A DNA stretch of 59,189 nucleotides from UBA9676 sp035532275 (GTDB lineage Bacteria; Actinomycetota; Actinomycetes; Streptosporangiales; Streptosporangiaceae): assembly GCA_035532275.1 (NCBI GenBank), contig DATKRG010000011.1, forward strand, positions 1 to 59,189. The letters are read 5' to 3'. Positions 50,064 through 58,519 of this stretch are shown here, in pieces (the first letter of the stretch is position 1; each line of letters opens with the position of its first letter). The position numbers were made by a program, and so were the translations under genes. A model generated the notes under the pieces. That model worked only from the letters and a program-made list of their open reading frames with translations, searched no databases and had not been told where the DNA came from.

Positions 50064-51128
50064 CTATTCAGCCGAACTGAGCTGTCTCAGCACGCCCCGC
50101 AAGACGGCCATCTGGGGTGCCCAGCCGACACTGATCCGTACCCCGCCGGGGATGCCGAGATCGTCGCCGTCCCGGACGGTGAGCCCGGCCGCACGCAACG
50201 CCGGGGCGATCGCGGCGTGCTCGATCCGGGCGGTCACGAAGTTCGCCTGGCTGGGGAAATGCTCGATACCGAGCCGGGCGAGTTCCGCTTCCAGGCGGGA
50301 CCGTTCTTCCCGGACCCTCGCCACGGACATGTCATGCCAGGCCGCCTCGCGCAGCGCCGCGCGGACGGCTGCCAGCGCGACCGAGTTGACGCTGAAGGGT
50401 GCCCTGGTCCTGGCGAGGGCGCTGACGAGGCGTTCGGCGGCGATCGCGTAGCCGACCCGGAGCCCGGCCAGCGCCCAGTCCTTCGAGAGGGTGCGCTGGA
50501 TGAGCAGGTTCGGGTAACGGCGCAGGAGGGCCAGCGAGTCCGGCCGCAGCGCCGGGTCAGCGTAGGCGCGGTAGGCCTCATCGAGGACGACGAGGCAGTC
50601 CGGGGGAACCTCCTCCAGGAATCCCTGAAGTTCCGAGGCGTCGACGGTGACCCCAGTCGGATTGTGCGGGGAGGGGAGCCAGACCACGGCCGCGTCCCTG
50701 GCGGCCTTGGCCATCTCTGCCAGGTCGTGCGCGCCAGCGGCCAGCGGCACCCGCCGCAGGGCCGCGCCCGCGAGCAGGCTCACCGCAGCGTCGATCTGAT
50801 AGCAGGGCTCGCCGAGCACCGCGATGCTGCCGGGGCCGAGGAACACGGACGCGATCAGGTAGCAGAGCTCGTCACTGCCATTCGTCAGCAGCAGCTGGCT
50901 GGTGGGCACGCCGAGGTGCTCGGCGATGAGCTCATGGGAGTCCGCCTGCTCGGGGTAGCGGCTGGCCTGGCCGCCCGCGGCGGCGATCGCCTGGCGGACC
51001 GACGGGGCCGGGCCCAGGGGTGCCTCGTTGGAGGAAAGCTTCCCGGCGGCCGGTCCCGGGCTGGCGCGCCCAGGCTGATACGCGGGAATGTGCGCCACCC
51101 GGCGCAGGGCCTCGCTTATCCCGCCCAT
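50064..51128 (-). CDS. Histidinol-phosphate aminotransferase-like (HisC-type) PLP enzyme
   Basis: A 354-residue fold-type I aminotransferase. SSNEAPLGPAPSVRQAI at the N-terminus, LTNGSDELCYLIASVFLGPG, the WLPSPHNPTGVTV loop, VVLDEAYRAYAD with the PLP-binding Asp and Tyr, RTLSKDWALAGLRVGY with the Schiff-base Lys, and the carboxylate-binding Arg in GVRISVG. Similar to HisC but related enzymes act on aromatic amino acids and imidazolepyruvate. Its start overlaps the end of the alcohol dehydrogenase by 13 bases. Paralogue in a catabolic operon, so a role in biosynthesis is unlikely. Confidence 0.88.
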   Translation of the reverse strand: MGGISEALRRVAHIPAYQPGRASPGPAAGKLSSNEAPLGPAPSVRQAIAAAGGQASRYPEQADSHELIAEHLGVPTSQLLLTNGSDELCYLIASVFLGPGSIAVLGEPCYQIDAAVSLLAGAALRRVPLAAGAHDLAEMAKAARDAAVVWLPSPHNPTGVTVDASELQGFLEEVPPDCLVVLDEAYRAYADPALRPDSLALLRRYPNLLIQRTLSKDWALAGLRVGYAIAAERLVSALARTRAPFSVNSVALAAVRAALREAAWHDMSVARVREERSRLEAELARLGIEHFPSQANFVTARIEHAAIAPALRAAGLTVRDGDDLGIPGGVRISVGWAPQMAVLRGVLRQLSSAE

Positions 51129-52099
51129 GGCCGGATCACCACCTTGCCGGTGGAGGGGACGGTCAGCAGTTCCGGAAGGCGCCGGGGGGCTTCGTCGAGG
51201 AGCAGCGCCTCGGTGACCACCGGCCGGTAGCGGTCCGGGCCGGCGTGCAGTGCCGCGACCGCGGCGGCGAGCTCACCGGCGAAGCCGTTGGAGCCGGCCA
51301 CCGTCAGCCCCTGCTCGACCAGCGCGGCCGGGTCAAGGGTCACCGTCGCGTGGCCGAGCGCGACGAGCACCACCAGGCCGCCCTTGCTCGCCTGGGAAAT
51401 GGCATCCGGCAGGGAGCCAGGGTAACCGGCGGCATCGACGACCAGCGGCCAGCGTGCCGTTTCCTCGCCGGCGGGCACGATCCGCGCGCCCAGGGCCTCG
51501 GCCAGGCCCCGGCGGGCGGGGTCAGGCTCCCGCACCGCAACCTCGCACCGCGGGAAGCGGCGGGTGAGCTCAAGGTGGACCAGCGCGCCGACGGGCCCGT
51601 ACCCGATCACCAGCGCGCGCCCCGGGTCGGCGGCCGCATGCCCGGCGGCGTGCATGGCGACCGCCAGCGGCTCGGCCAGGACGGCGATGGCGGGTTCCAG
51701 GTCCGGCGGGCAGGCAACGAGCGCACTGGCGCTGATGAGGAGCTGGCTCGCGAAACCGCCGGGGAATGCCTCGCCCACCCAGGCGAGCCGCTCGCACAGC
51801 TGGGGGGAACGGGAGCAGCCCTCGCATGTTCCGCAGCCGACCCGCGAGTCCACCACCACGCGGGTGCCGGGTGCGAGCTCACCGCCCGGGCAGGCCTCCA
51901 CCACCCCGGCCACCTCATGCCCGAGGGTGGCCGGCCAGTAGGAGACCCAGTCGCCGGTCCGCAGCACGTGCAGGTCGGAGCCGCAAACCCCGGCCCATTC
52001 GACCCGGACGAGGGCCTGCCCGGCGGCTGGCTCGCCCAGTTCACGCTCGCCGAGCCGCAGCGACAGGTCACGGCCGAGCAGGAGGGCCGCCACTTTCAC
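51116..52099 (-). CDS. Zinc-dependent medium-chain alcohol dehydrogenase
   Basis: A 327-residue MDR enzyme from a GTG in GTGA overlap with the IclR gene. Catalytic zinc: Cys in AGVCGSDLHVL, His-Glu in LGHEVAGVVE; structural zinc: four Cys in VGCGTCEGCSRSPQLC; the NAD fold motif is LVIGYGPVGALVHLEL. It resembles threonine and sorbitol dehydrogenases. In the operon it would oxidise an alcohol ahead of the HisD-like enzyme, or an intermediate carbinol. Substrate unknown. Confidence 0.9.
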   Translation of the reverse strand: MKVAALLLGRDLSLRLGERELGEPAAGQALVRVEWAGVCGSDLHVLRTGDWVSYWPATLGHEVAGVVEACPGGELAPGTRVVVDSRVGCGTCEGCSRSPQLCERLAWVGEAFPGGFASQLLISASALVACPPDLEPAIAVLAEPLAVAMHAAGHAAADPGRALVIGYGPVGALVHLELTRRFPRCEVAVREPDPARRGLAEALGARIVPAGEETARWPLVVDAAGYPGSLPDAISQASKGGLVVLVALGHATVTLDPAALVEQGLTVAGSNGFAGELAAAVAALHAGPDRYRPVVTEALLLDEAPRRLPELLTVPSTGKVVIRPWAG

Positions 52100-52896
52100 G
52101 CCCCGATCCCCTTCTCTTCCGCATCCGCGGGTGCCAGCAGCGGCCACCCGCCCAGCCGCACCGAAGCGCGCCTCGCAGCGGCCATGACCGCCGCCACCAC
52201 ATCGGCGTTGTCCTGCCGGCCATGGAGGAGGTAGCTGACCCCGACGGCACCGCAGCAGCCCGTGTTGCTGAAGACGGGGGCCGCGACACACCGGATGCCG
52301 GTCGCGGTCTGCCCCTCGTCTACCGCGTGACCGAGGCGGCGGACCGAGGCCAGTTCCGCCCGCAACGGCTCGGGCCAGCCACCGTCCGGGGCCGGGCGGT
52401 AAGCGAGCTGCGCCTTCCCGACGGCGGTGATCATCGCCGGGAGCCTCGCTCCGAGCGAGCTCGCGAGCTTGAGCCCGGTGCCAGGGGGATCATGCTTGGC
52501 GAGGTATAGCACCTCGTTCTGGTCGAGCACTGCGAAGTGGGAGGTGGCACCGAGCGACTCGGTCAGGACCCGGAGTTCCCCCTCCACCGCCCGCACCGGC
52601 GTCATCGAGCGCAAGTAAGCCGCACCGGTCTCGAAGCTGCGGACCGCGAGCACGTAATATCCCCGCGCGTCAACGGAAGCGAACTCCCGCTGGGTAAGCG
52701 CCCGGAGCAGGGTGAGGGCGCTGCTTTTGGGCAGCTTCAGTTCGGTCGCGATCTCGCCCAGGCTCAGTGGCCGCTCAAGCCGCGCCATCAGCTCCAGGAT
52801 GGACAGTGCCCGGACAACCGAGCGGTTCGCCACCTGCGGGCTTGGTGCCGTCCCTGCCAGGTGGGGGGATGGCTCCGGGTGCTGGGGTTTCTGCAT
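52096..52896 (-). CDS. IclR-family transcriptional regulator
   Basis: A 266-residue regulator. Winged helix-turn-helix: NRSVVRALSILELMARLERP, LSLGEIATELKLPKSSALTL; C-terminal IclR effector domain with LGATSHFAVLDQNEVLYLAK, SLGARLPAMITAVGKAQLAY and GIRCVAAPVFSNTGCCGAVG. It lies in the operon between the transporter and the catabolic enzymes and most likely controls it in response to the substrate. Confidence 0.93.
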   Translation of the reverse strand: MQKPQHPEPSPHLAGTAPSPQVANRSVVRALSILELMARLERPLSLGEIATELKLPKSSALTLLRALTQREFASVDARGYYVLAVRSFETGAAYLRSMTPVRAVEGELRVLTESLGATSHFAVLDQNEVLYLAKHDPPGTGLKLASSLGARLPAMITAVGKAQLAYRPAPDGGWPEPLRAELASVRRLGHAVDEGQTATGIRCVAAPVFSNTGCCGAVGVSYLLHGRQDNADVVAAVMAAARRASVRLGGWPLLAPADAEEKGIGA

Positions 52897-52909
52897 CGCC
52901 GTCGACCTG

Positions 52910-53698
52910 TTACGCCAGGGAGCCGACGAATCCGGCGTTGCGGGCCGCCTCGTCGTGGATGAGGTTGCGGACGTGGCTCTTGAGCTGGAGAAACTCCTTG
53001 CTCATCTGCTGCTCGAAGGTCCGCGGCCGGGGCAGCGGCACGTCGATGACCTCACGTACCCGGCCCGGCTTGGACGCCAGCACACAGATCCGGTCGGCCA
53101 GGAAGATCGCCTCGTCGATGTCGTGGGTAACGAAGAGGACCGACAGGCGGTCGCGTTCCCAGATCGAGAGCAGCAGTTCCTGCATCAGGCTCCTGGTCTG
53201 CGCATCCAGGGCACCGAACGGCTCGTCCATGAGCAGGATGCTCGGCCGCAAGGCGAGGGCACGCGCGATCGCCACCCGCTGCTGCATCCCTCCCGACAGC
53301 TGGCCGGGATGATGATGGGCGAATTCCCCCAGGCCCACCACGTTCAGGTACTCCAGGGCCATTTCTGAACGCTGCCGGCGTGGCAGATCCCGCAGGCCGA
53401 ACTCGACGTTGCCTTGCGCGGTGAGCCATGGGTAGAGCGTGTACTGCTGGAACACCATGCCGCGGTCCCGGCCCGGTCCGAGCAGCGGGGAGCCATCCAG
53501 GATCAGTTCGCCTTCGCTGGCTTGCTCAAGTCCGCCGACGATGCGCAAGAGGGTGGATTTGCCGCACCCGGAAGCCCCGACGACGGAGACGAACTCACCA
53601 TCGGCGAGGGTGAGGGCCACGCCGTCGAGTGCGCGCAGGGGTCCTTTCTTGGTGCTGAACCCTTTGCCGACGTCACGCAGAACCAGCCGATCAGGCAC
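52910..53698 (-). CDS. ABC transporter ATPase, SsuB/TauB type
   Basis: A 262-residue ATPase from a GTG (VPDRLVLRDVGKGFS) four bases after the permease stop. Walker A GASGCGKSTLLR, Q-loop FQQYTLYPWLTA, signature LSGGMQQRVAIARA, Walker B ILLMDEPFGALD, switch FVTHDIDEAIFLADR. The DEPFGALD and EAIFLADR patterns are those of nitrate/sulfonate/taurine-type importers. Works with the permease and binding protein that precede it. Confidence 0.94.
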   Translation of the reverse strand: MPDRLVLRDVGKGFSTKKGPLRALDGVALTLADGEFVSVVGASGCGKSTLLRIVGGLEQASEGELILDGSPLLGPGRDRGMVFQQYTLYPWLTAQGNVEFGLRDLPRRQRSEMALEYLNVVGLGEFAHHHPGQLSGGMQQRVAIARALALRPSILLMDEPFGALDAQTRSLMQELLLSIWERDRLSVLFVTHDIDEAIFLADRICVLASKPGRVREVIDVPLPRPRTFEQQMSKEFLQLKSHVRNLIHDEAARNAGFVGSLA

Positions 53699-53699
53699 G

Positions 53700-54596
53700 T
53701 TAGGACTTCCGTTCGGACATATAGGGGAACGACTTGGCGTAAACGGCCTTGAATCCGAAGTCGAAGATGATCCCGAGGATCCCAATGACGATGATCCCCA
53801 GGAGGATCTCCGGGGTGTTGAGGTAGCGCTGCGCCTGCTCGATCCGGAAACCGAGGCCGTCGTTGGCCCCGACGAGCTCGGCGACTACCAGATAGGTCCA
53901 GGCCCAGCCCATCGACATCCGCAGCGTGTCCACGATGCCGGGCAGCGCGGAGCGGAAGATCACCCGGCGCAGGACCTGCCAGTTCGACAGGCCCAGGGAG
54001 TAGGCCATGTCCACCAGCGGCCGGGGGACCGTCTTCACGTTGTCCATGATCAGCAGGACTTCCTGGAAGAAGATCCCGATGAACAGGATGACCACCTTCT
54101 GGCTGGTGGTGGTGCCGAACCAGATGAGGGTGAGGGGGATGAACGCGACGGCCGGCATGTAGCGGATGAAGTCGATGGCAGGCTCGATGACCGCTTCGGC
54201 CGCCTTGAACGACCCCATCAGGACGCCGACCGGGATGGCGAGCGCTGAGCTGACGACGAAACCGGAGAGGATCCGCAGCACGCTGGCCACCGTGTCCGAA
54301 TACAGGACCCCGCTCTGGTACTCGCCCACGGCGGCCTGCCAGACCTGCGTCGGCGTCGGCAGGAAGAGGTTGCTGACGATACCGCCGTAGCTGAGCCCGG
54401 ACCAGATGGCGAACACCGCGCCGAGCGAGCAGACCGCGAGCAGGAGGTACCGGGTGCGCGGGATCGGCTCATACAGCAGCAGCCGGGTGCGCCGGCGGGC
54501 CGCGGGGCTTCGGCCCGCCGGCTTCCCAGTGCTGATGCCCGCCCGCCGGGATTCGGTCAACGTCTCCTGGCGGGCGGAGCTCGGCACGTTGCTCAT
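53700..54596 (-). CDS. ABC transporter permease, SsuC/TauC type
   Basis: A 298-residue membrane protein with six predicted helices, the first YLLLAVCSLGAVFAIWSGLS after an Arg-rich cytoplasmic start. The coupling loop is DMAYSLGLSNWQVLRRVIFR followed by SALPGIVDTLRMSMGWAWTY, typical of BPD_transp_1 permeases of the sulfonate/nitrate group. It starts 10 bases after the binding-protein stop. Confidence 0.94.
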   Translation of the reverse strand: MSNVPSSARQETLTESRRAGISTGKPAGRSPAARRRTRLLLYEPIPRTRYLLLAVCSLGAVFAIWSGLSYGGIVSNLFLPTPTQVWQAAVGEYQSGVLYSDTVASVLRILSGFVVSSALAIPVGVLMGSFKAAEAVIEPAIDFIRYMPAVAFIPLTLIWFGTTTSQKVVILFIGIFFQEVLLIMDNVKTVPRPLVDMAYSLGLSNWQVLRRVIFRSALPGIVDTLRMSMGWAWTYLVVAELVGANDGLGFRIEQAQRYLNTPEILLGIIVIGILGIIFDFGFKAVYAKSFPYMSERKS

Positions 54597-54606
54597 ATGT
54601 TGTAGC

Positions 54607-55608
54607 TCACTTCAAGTAGCCGAATTGCGCCGCCGAACCGAGCGGAACCGCGTGGGAGATCTGGCCCATGGCCTTCAGTGTGTTCCCGATGTCCAGGTAG
54701 CGGCTGGCAAGCTGGCCGGAGCTGATCAGGGCGAGGTTCTCGCTGACGGAGTAGAGCTTGACCCCGGCGAGAGTAGAGGCGAGCGAGGAGGGGGTCGCGC
54801 CGACTCCCTGCGCCATGATGGCGATCGCCTGCGCCCGGTGGGTGTGGAAGAAGGTGATGGCGTCGTTCCAAGCCTGCACCAGCTCACGGGCCTGCCTGGC
54901 GTGCCCCTGCAGCCAGGGCTTGTTCGCTACCAGGAAGTCGCTGATGAGCCCGGGAGCCTGCGCGCTGGAGAAGAAGACGTGCACCTTGCCGACAGCGGCC
55001 GGGCTGCTGGTCGCCTCACTGATGTAGGGCTGGTAGGTGACGACGACCTTCTCCTTGCCGGCGATGAGAAGCGTGCCGGCATCCGCGGCGGGCACGTTCA
55101 CCGACTTCACCGAGGTGAACGCCATGTGGTGCTGCAGCAGGTAGTAGTGGAGCAGCAGGTCACTGGTGGTGCCGTATTCGTAGGCCACGGTCTGGCCGCT
55201 GAGCTGGCTGGCGGTGGAGATCGCCTTGTCAGACACCATCGCGTCGGCGCCGACCGAGGCGTCCTCAAGCATCAGCGGAACACCCGGCTGGCCCTTGGCG
55301 GCGAACTGGATGGTCCGGCCAGTGTCGATGTTCGAGACGTCGGTCTGGCCGGCCAGCAGCGCGGCGTTCCGGTCAGCGTCCTGCTGGAAGTTGGTGATGG
55401 TCACAGCCAAGCCGTGCTTGGCGAAGTAGCCCTCTTTCTGGGCGATGTACCACGGGGCGTAGCCGATCCATGGCTCGATCCCCATGGTTACGGGCGCGAG
55501 CTGGGCGCCAGTGCTGGACGTGGTGCCGGAACCGCAGGCGGCGATGCCGACCAGGCTGAGGACCGCAGAGGCGAGTCCCGCCCAGCGCATCGAGGGACGA
55601 GGAAACAC
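54607..55608 (-). CDS. Substrate-binding lipoprotein, SsuA/NMT1 family
   Basis: A 333-residue binding protein with a lipoprotein leader ending VGIAACGSG. The mature protein shows MGIEPWIGYAPWYIAQKEGY, LAGQTDVSNIDTGRTIQFAA and VAYEYGTTSDLLLHYYLLQH, the NMT1/THI5-like pattern used for nitrate, sulfonates, pyrimidines and other small organic compounds. A GTG start follows AACAGGAGGCGCT. First gene of the twelve-gene operon; the substrate should be the compound degraded by the downstream enzymes. Confidence 0.93.
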   Translation of the reverse strand: MFPRPSMRWAGLASAVLSLVGIAACGSGTTSSTGAQLAPVTMGIEPWIGYAPWYIAQKEGYFAKHGLAVTITNFQQDADRNAALLAGQTDVSNIDTGRTIQFAAKGQPGVPLMLEDASVGADAMVSDKAISTASQLSGQTVAYEYGTTSDLLLHYYLLQHHMAFTSVKSVNVPAADAGTLLIAGKEKVVVTYQPYISEATSSPAAVGKVHVFFSSAQAPGLISDFLVANKPWLQGHARQARELVQAWNDAITFFHTHRAQAIAIMAQGVGATPSSLASTLAGVKLYSVSENLALISSGQLASRYLDIGNTLKAMGQISHAVPLGSAAQFGYLK

Positions 55609-55610
55609 AG

Positions 55611-55660
55611 CGCCTCCTGTTCATATATAGGAATAACGTTCACAAAATATGCCAGTAGTG
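55611..55660 (-). promoter_or_regulatory. AT-rich promoter/operator region of the histidine-related operon
   Basis: An AT-rich island in otherwise GC-rich DNA directly upstream of the binding-protein ribosome site. TATATA can serve as -10, and GTTCA occurs twice in the same orientation 19 bases apart (near 55620 and 55639), each followed by ATAT, which could bind the IclR regulator. The apparent 3' end of the Nudix frame crosses this region. Confidence 0.4.
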
Positions 55661-56355
55661 TGGGGGCGCCCGCTGCGCCTGTCAAGGCATGTCATCCGGG
55701 GACCGGCAGGCCGCAATGGCCCCTCGCCTGGGCCGGGAAGACGGTCGCACTCGGCGGTTTTGGCGTCGATCTTGATCCTGGTGGTTACGACGTGGTGCGC
55801 GATAACGATCGCGACACTGTCGTGACATGAAGCAGGCCGTGCGGCTTGCCGCTCCTCCACCGTCCTCACCGACGGCGAGGGACGCACGATGTGGGCGGGG
55901 GCGTTCCGCCCCGGCCGAATGCACGGCCAGACGGTCGTAGTCGTCGAGTCGGGTGGGGGCACCCAGACCGCCTCGGTCGCCTCATCGCTGGTGGTCAGGT
56001 TCCCGCCGATGACTTGGCCGCTGAAGCACGTGTTGACGGGCTGGCGGACTTCGCCGTCGGCGTAGGCGATCACGTGTCCTGGGTCACTGAACACCCCGAC
56101 CAGGGCGGTGATCTCGATGTCGAGCCCGGTTTCCTCGCGGCACTCGCGGACTGCGCACTGGGTCAGCGTCTCGTGCTTTTTCAGCCCGCCGGTGGGGATG
56201 GTCCACCGGCCAGAATCGGAGCGGCGCAGCAGCAGCAGGTCACCGGCGCTGTTGCGGACGATCACGCTCGCCGAGGGCTTGCGGCTGGTCGGCTTGGGCG
56301 CTGCCGGGTCGTGCCAGTAGTCCACCCGGCACGGCCGACCCTGGCGCCCGCTCAC
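55621..56355 (-). CDS. Nudix hydrolase, probably frameshifted near its C-terminus
   Basis: The Nudix box is complete: GGLKKHETLTQCAVRECREE with TGL following (GX5EX7REUXEEXGU, residues about 56-78), preceded by SASVIVRNSAGDLLLLRRSD. The fold normally ends about residue 150. Here, after AVWVPP, the frame becomes STTTTVWPC-type sequence, while the neighbouring frame reads LDDYDRLAVHSAG, the natural Nudix ending, so a one-base change in the C-run near 55960 is likely. The last 90 residues of the long frame are then not genuine and run into the next promoter. It starts with GTG in a GTGA overlap with the regulator gene. Confidence 0.75.
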   Translation of the reverse strand: MSGRQGRPCRVDYWHDPAAPKPTSRKPSASVIVRNSAGDLLLLRRSDSGRWTIPTGGLKKHETLTQCAVRECREETGLDIEITALVGVFSDPGHVIAYADGEVRQPVNTCFSGQVIGGNLTTSDEATEAVWVPPPDSTTTTVWPCIRPGRNAPAHIVRPSPSVRTVEERQAARPASCHDSVAIVIAHHVVTTRIKIDAKTAECDRLPGPGEGPLRPAGPRMTCLDRRSGRPHTTGIFCERYSYI

Positions 56356-57104
56356 CCTGCCCCGTCCCCTGAGCCGTCCTCGGGCGCGAAGGGCCGTGCG
56401 GATGCCCAGACCCGCTCGAACGATTCCAGGTAGGTGCCGTAGTAGGCGCCGTCTACCCGGCGCAAGCGCAGGGTGGGGGTGTAGGCGGCGAGGATGCCGT
56501 ACACGTGGGTGTTGACGACCATGTCGTCGTCGAACCGGTAGATCGAGTTGTACAGCGGCGTGTCATGCAGCCGGATCTCCGCGATCCCCGCCAGCGGCCG
56601 GTAATACGCCAGCACCGCGCGGACCCGCCCGGCCACCCCGCCGCCGATCCGGTACTCGGTGTCGCGGGCCGCCAGGCTCGCCCCGTCCGGGTCGCCCAGC
56701 AGCAGCCGCACCCGCACGCCCGCCTCGGCCCGCGCCGCCAGCAGCGGCGTCCAGTCCGGGTGCTCCTCGGTCAGGAACAGGCCCGCGAACGCAAGCACGT
56801 CCACGGTCCGCTGCGCCTGCCGCAGCAACTCCGTCCACAGATGGCGGGGCACGTCGGTGCGGCGCGGGTAGCTCGCGACCAGTTCCGCCCCCGCCAGCGA
56901 GGCCCGGTCCACCGCGCCCGGCCACAGGTAGCTCTCGTCTTCCTGCAAGATCGCCGCGACCCGGTAGCGGGTGCGCGGGTAAGGGACGGCTTCATTCCGC
57001 AGCCACCGTTCCACCGTTTTGGTGGAGACCTGCGCCATCTCCGCCAGCGACTCGGTGCCTAGCCCGGCCCGCAGCATGCATCGCCGTAACCGTTCGTTGA
57101 CCAT
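56352..57104 (-). CDS. XRE-type regulator with C-terminal DUF5919-like domain
   Basis: A 250-residue protein. N-terminal helix-turn-helix: RLRRCMLRAGLGTESLAEMA, QVSTKTVERWLRNE, close to Xre/Cro. From residue 75 the sequence SYPRRTDVPRHLWTELLRQA, VDVLAFAGLFLTEEHPDWTP and RVRLLLGDPDG resembles the phospholipase D-like DUF5919 domain seen in paired HTH proteins of actinobacteria. Often encoded with a Nudix hydrolase, as here. ATG chosen at MVNERLRR. A candidate autoregulatory repeat lies just upstream. Confidence 0.82.
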   Translation of the reverse strand: MVNERLRRCMLRAGLGTESLAEMAQVSTKTVERWLRNEAVPYPRTRYRVAAILQEDESYLWPGAVDRASLAGAELVASYPRRTDVPRHLWTELLRQAQRTVDVLAFAGLFLTEEHPDWTPLLAARAEAGVRVRLLLGDPDGASLAARDTEYRIGGGVAGRVRAVLAYYRPLAGIAEIRLHDTPLYNSIYRFDDDMVVNTHVYGILAAYTPTLRLRRVDGAYYGTYLESFERVWASARPFAPEDGSGDGAG

Positions 57105-57122
57105 GCCCGGTACTTTCCCATG

Positions 57123-57142
57123 AATGGCCATCTCTAGCCATT
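57123..57142. promoter_or_regulatory. Inverted repeat upstream of the XRE-type regulator
   Basis: AATGGC, eight bases, GCCATT lies 19 bases before the regulator start, a position suited for autoregulation. The remainder of the 339-base gap up to the methyltransferase (57143-57443) shows short frames only and no recognised gene. Confidence 0.4.
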
Positions 57143-57443
57143 GAAGGTGTCGGAAGTTGTCTCCAGATGTCTCGCAGTGTCATCGCGATGGGCTCCCCGC
57201 CGGGTGTCAACTACGGGTGATCACACAGACACATGGAGACACACGATGCCCAGCCCACCACAGGACGCCGCCGCCACGCCCGGCGACGGAGGTGGACTCA
57301 GTCCTGCCCGCGGACCCAGCGGCGCCCTCCAGCGCCTGGCATTCCTGCTACGCCACCGGGCACCGACGATGTCGCAGCGCTTCCCAAGGGCGCCAAGCCA
57401 GGGGCGCGTGCTGCGCCAAATTCCGTCGGACCTATACGCAAGG

Positions 57444-58514
57444 ATGAGGTGTGTGACCGCCAGAGTGACCCACGAGCCACAGCCTGGAGCGGCCAGCGCA
57501 GTCGGCCGGGTGAGCGGATTCCCGCGTCTGCGGTACATGGGGTCCAAGTACCGCCTCGTCCCCCACCTGGCTGAGGTATTCACCGAACTCGGCGGACACG
57601 CAGCGCTGGATGCTTTCTCCGGCAGCGGCGTCGTCGCCTACCTGCTCAAGACCCTCGGATACCAGGTCACCACGAACGACTTCCTCACCTTCCCCTCCGT
57701 CATCGCACGCGCAACTGTCGTCAACCAAGCCCAGACCCTCACCGAATCAGACATCGAGCAGATCTGCGGACCGCCCGCAGATGACCGCGACTTCATCCAG
57801 CGCACCTTCCACGGCCTCTACTTCACTGACGCGGACCGAGAATTCCTCGACTCGGCCTGGTCCCACATCGACCGCATGACCGGCCACAAGCAAGATCTCG
57901 CCATCTCCGCGCTCATCCTCGCGGCCGCACGCAGGCAGCCACGCGGCGTCTTCACATTCACCGACTTCCGCTACGACGACGGCCGCCGCGACCTGCGGAT
58001 CTCACTGCGCGGGCACTTCCGCGAGCGCGCCCTCGACTACAACCGGGTCGTCTTCGATAGCGGGCAGCCCTGCACCGCAGTGAGCGGTGACGTGTTCGCG
58101 CTCAACCCGGGCCCCTACGACATCGTCTATCTGGACCCGCCGTATGCTCCGCCCCGGGACGACAACTGCTACATCAAGCGCTACCACTTCCTGGAAGGGC
58201 TGGCAGTCTACTGGCGCGGCCAGACGATCATGGAAGACACCCGCACCAAGAAACTAGCCAAGCGGTACACCCCTTTCTCCTACAAACACACCATCACCGA
58301 CGCTCTCAGGCGCACATTCAAGCAGTTCAAAGACTCCGGCATCGTCCTGTCGTACTCGTCGAACGCCGTCCCCGACGCGCAGACCATCGAGGCACTGCTG
58401 CGTGAGGTGAAGGACACCGTCGAGGTGCGACTTATCGACCATACCTACACCTTCGGCACACACCGAGCAGCCGAGCGCCGCTCAGTGTCCGAATACTTGT
58501 TCATCGCACGCTAA
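57444..58514 (+). CDS. D12-class DNA adenine N6-methyltransferase
   Basis: About 356 residues from the ATG at 57444 (a GTG at 57453 is equally possible). FPRLRYMGSKYRLVPHLAEV is the family start; motif I LDAFSGSGVVAYLL (55-68) binds S-adenosylmethionine; motif IV DPPY at 231-234 (IVYLDPPYAPPRDDNCYIKR) is catalytic. FKDSGIVLSYSSN and HTYTFGTHRAAERRSVSEYL follow in the C-terminal part. It methylates adenine in a short target sequence. The remains of a restriction endonuclease directly downstream show it was the modification partner of a type II system. Confidence 0.9.
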   Translation: MRCVTARVTHEPQPGAASAVGRVSGFPRLRYMGSKYRLVPHLAEVFTELGGHAALDAFSGSGVVAYLLKTLGYQVTTNDFLTFPSVIARATVVNQAQTLTESDIEQICGPPADDRDFIQRTFHGLYFTDADREFLDSAWSHIDRMTGHKQDLAISALILAAARRQPRGVFTFTDFRYDDGRRDLRISLRGHFRERALDYNRVVFDSGQPCTAVSGDVFALNPGPYDIVYLDPPYAPPRDDNCYIKRYHFLEGLAVYWRGQTIMEDTRTKKLAKRYTPFSYKHTITDALRRTFKQFKDSGIVLSYSSNAVPDAQTIEALLREVKDTVEVRLIDHTYTFGTHRAAERRSVSEYLFIAR

Positions 58515-58519
58515 AGCCC

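Noticed and set aside
49857..51230. 457-residue plus-strand frame opposite HisD-like and HisC-like genes
   Set aside because: No domain; composition Arg/Gly/Val-rich as in other shadows in this window.
54406..55830. 474-residue plus-strand frame opposite the binding protein
   Set aside because: The minus strand carries a lipoprotein leader and NMT1 motifs; the plus frame has neither domain nor ribosome site.
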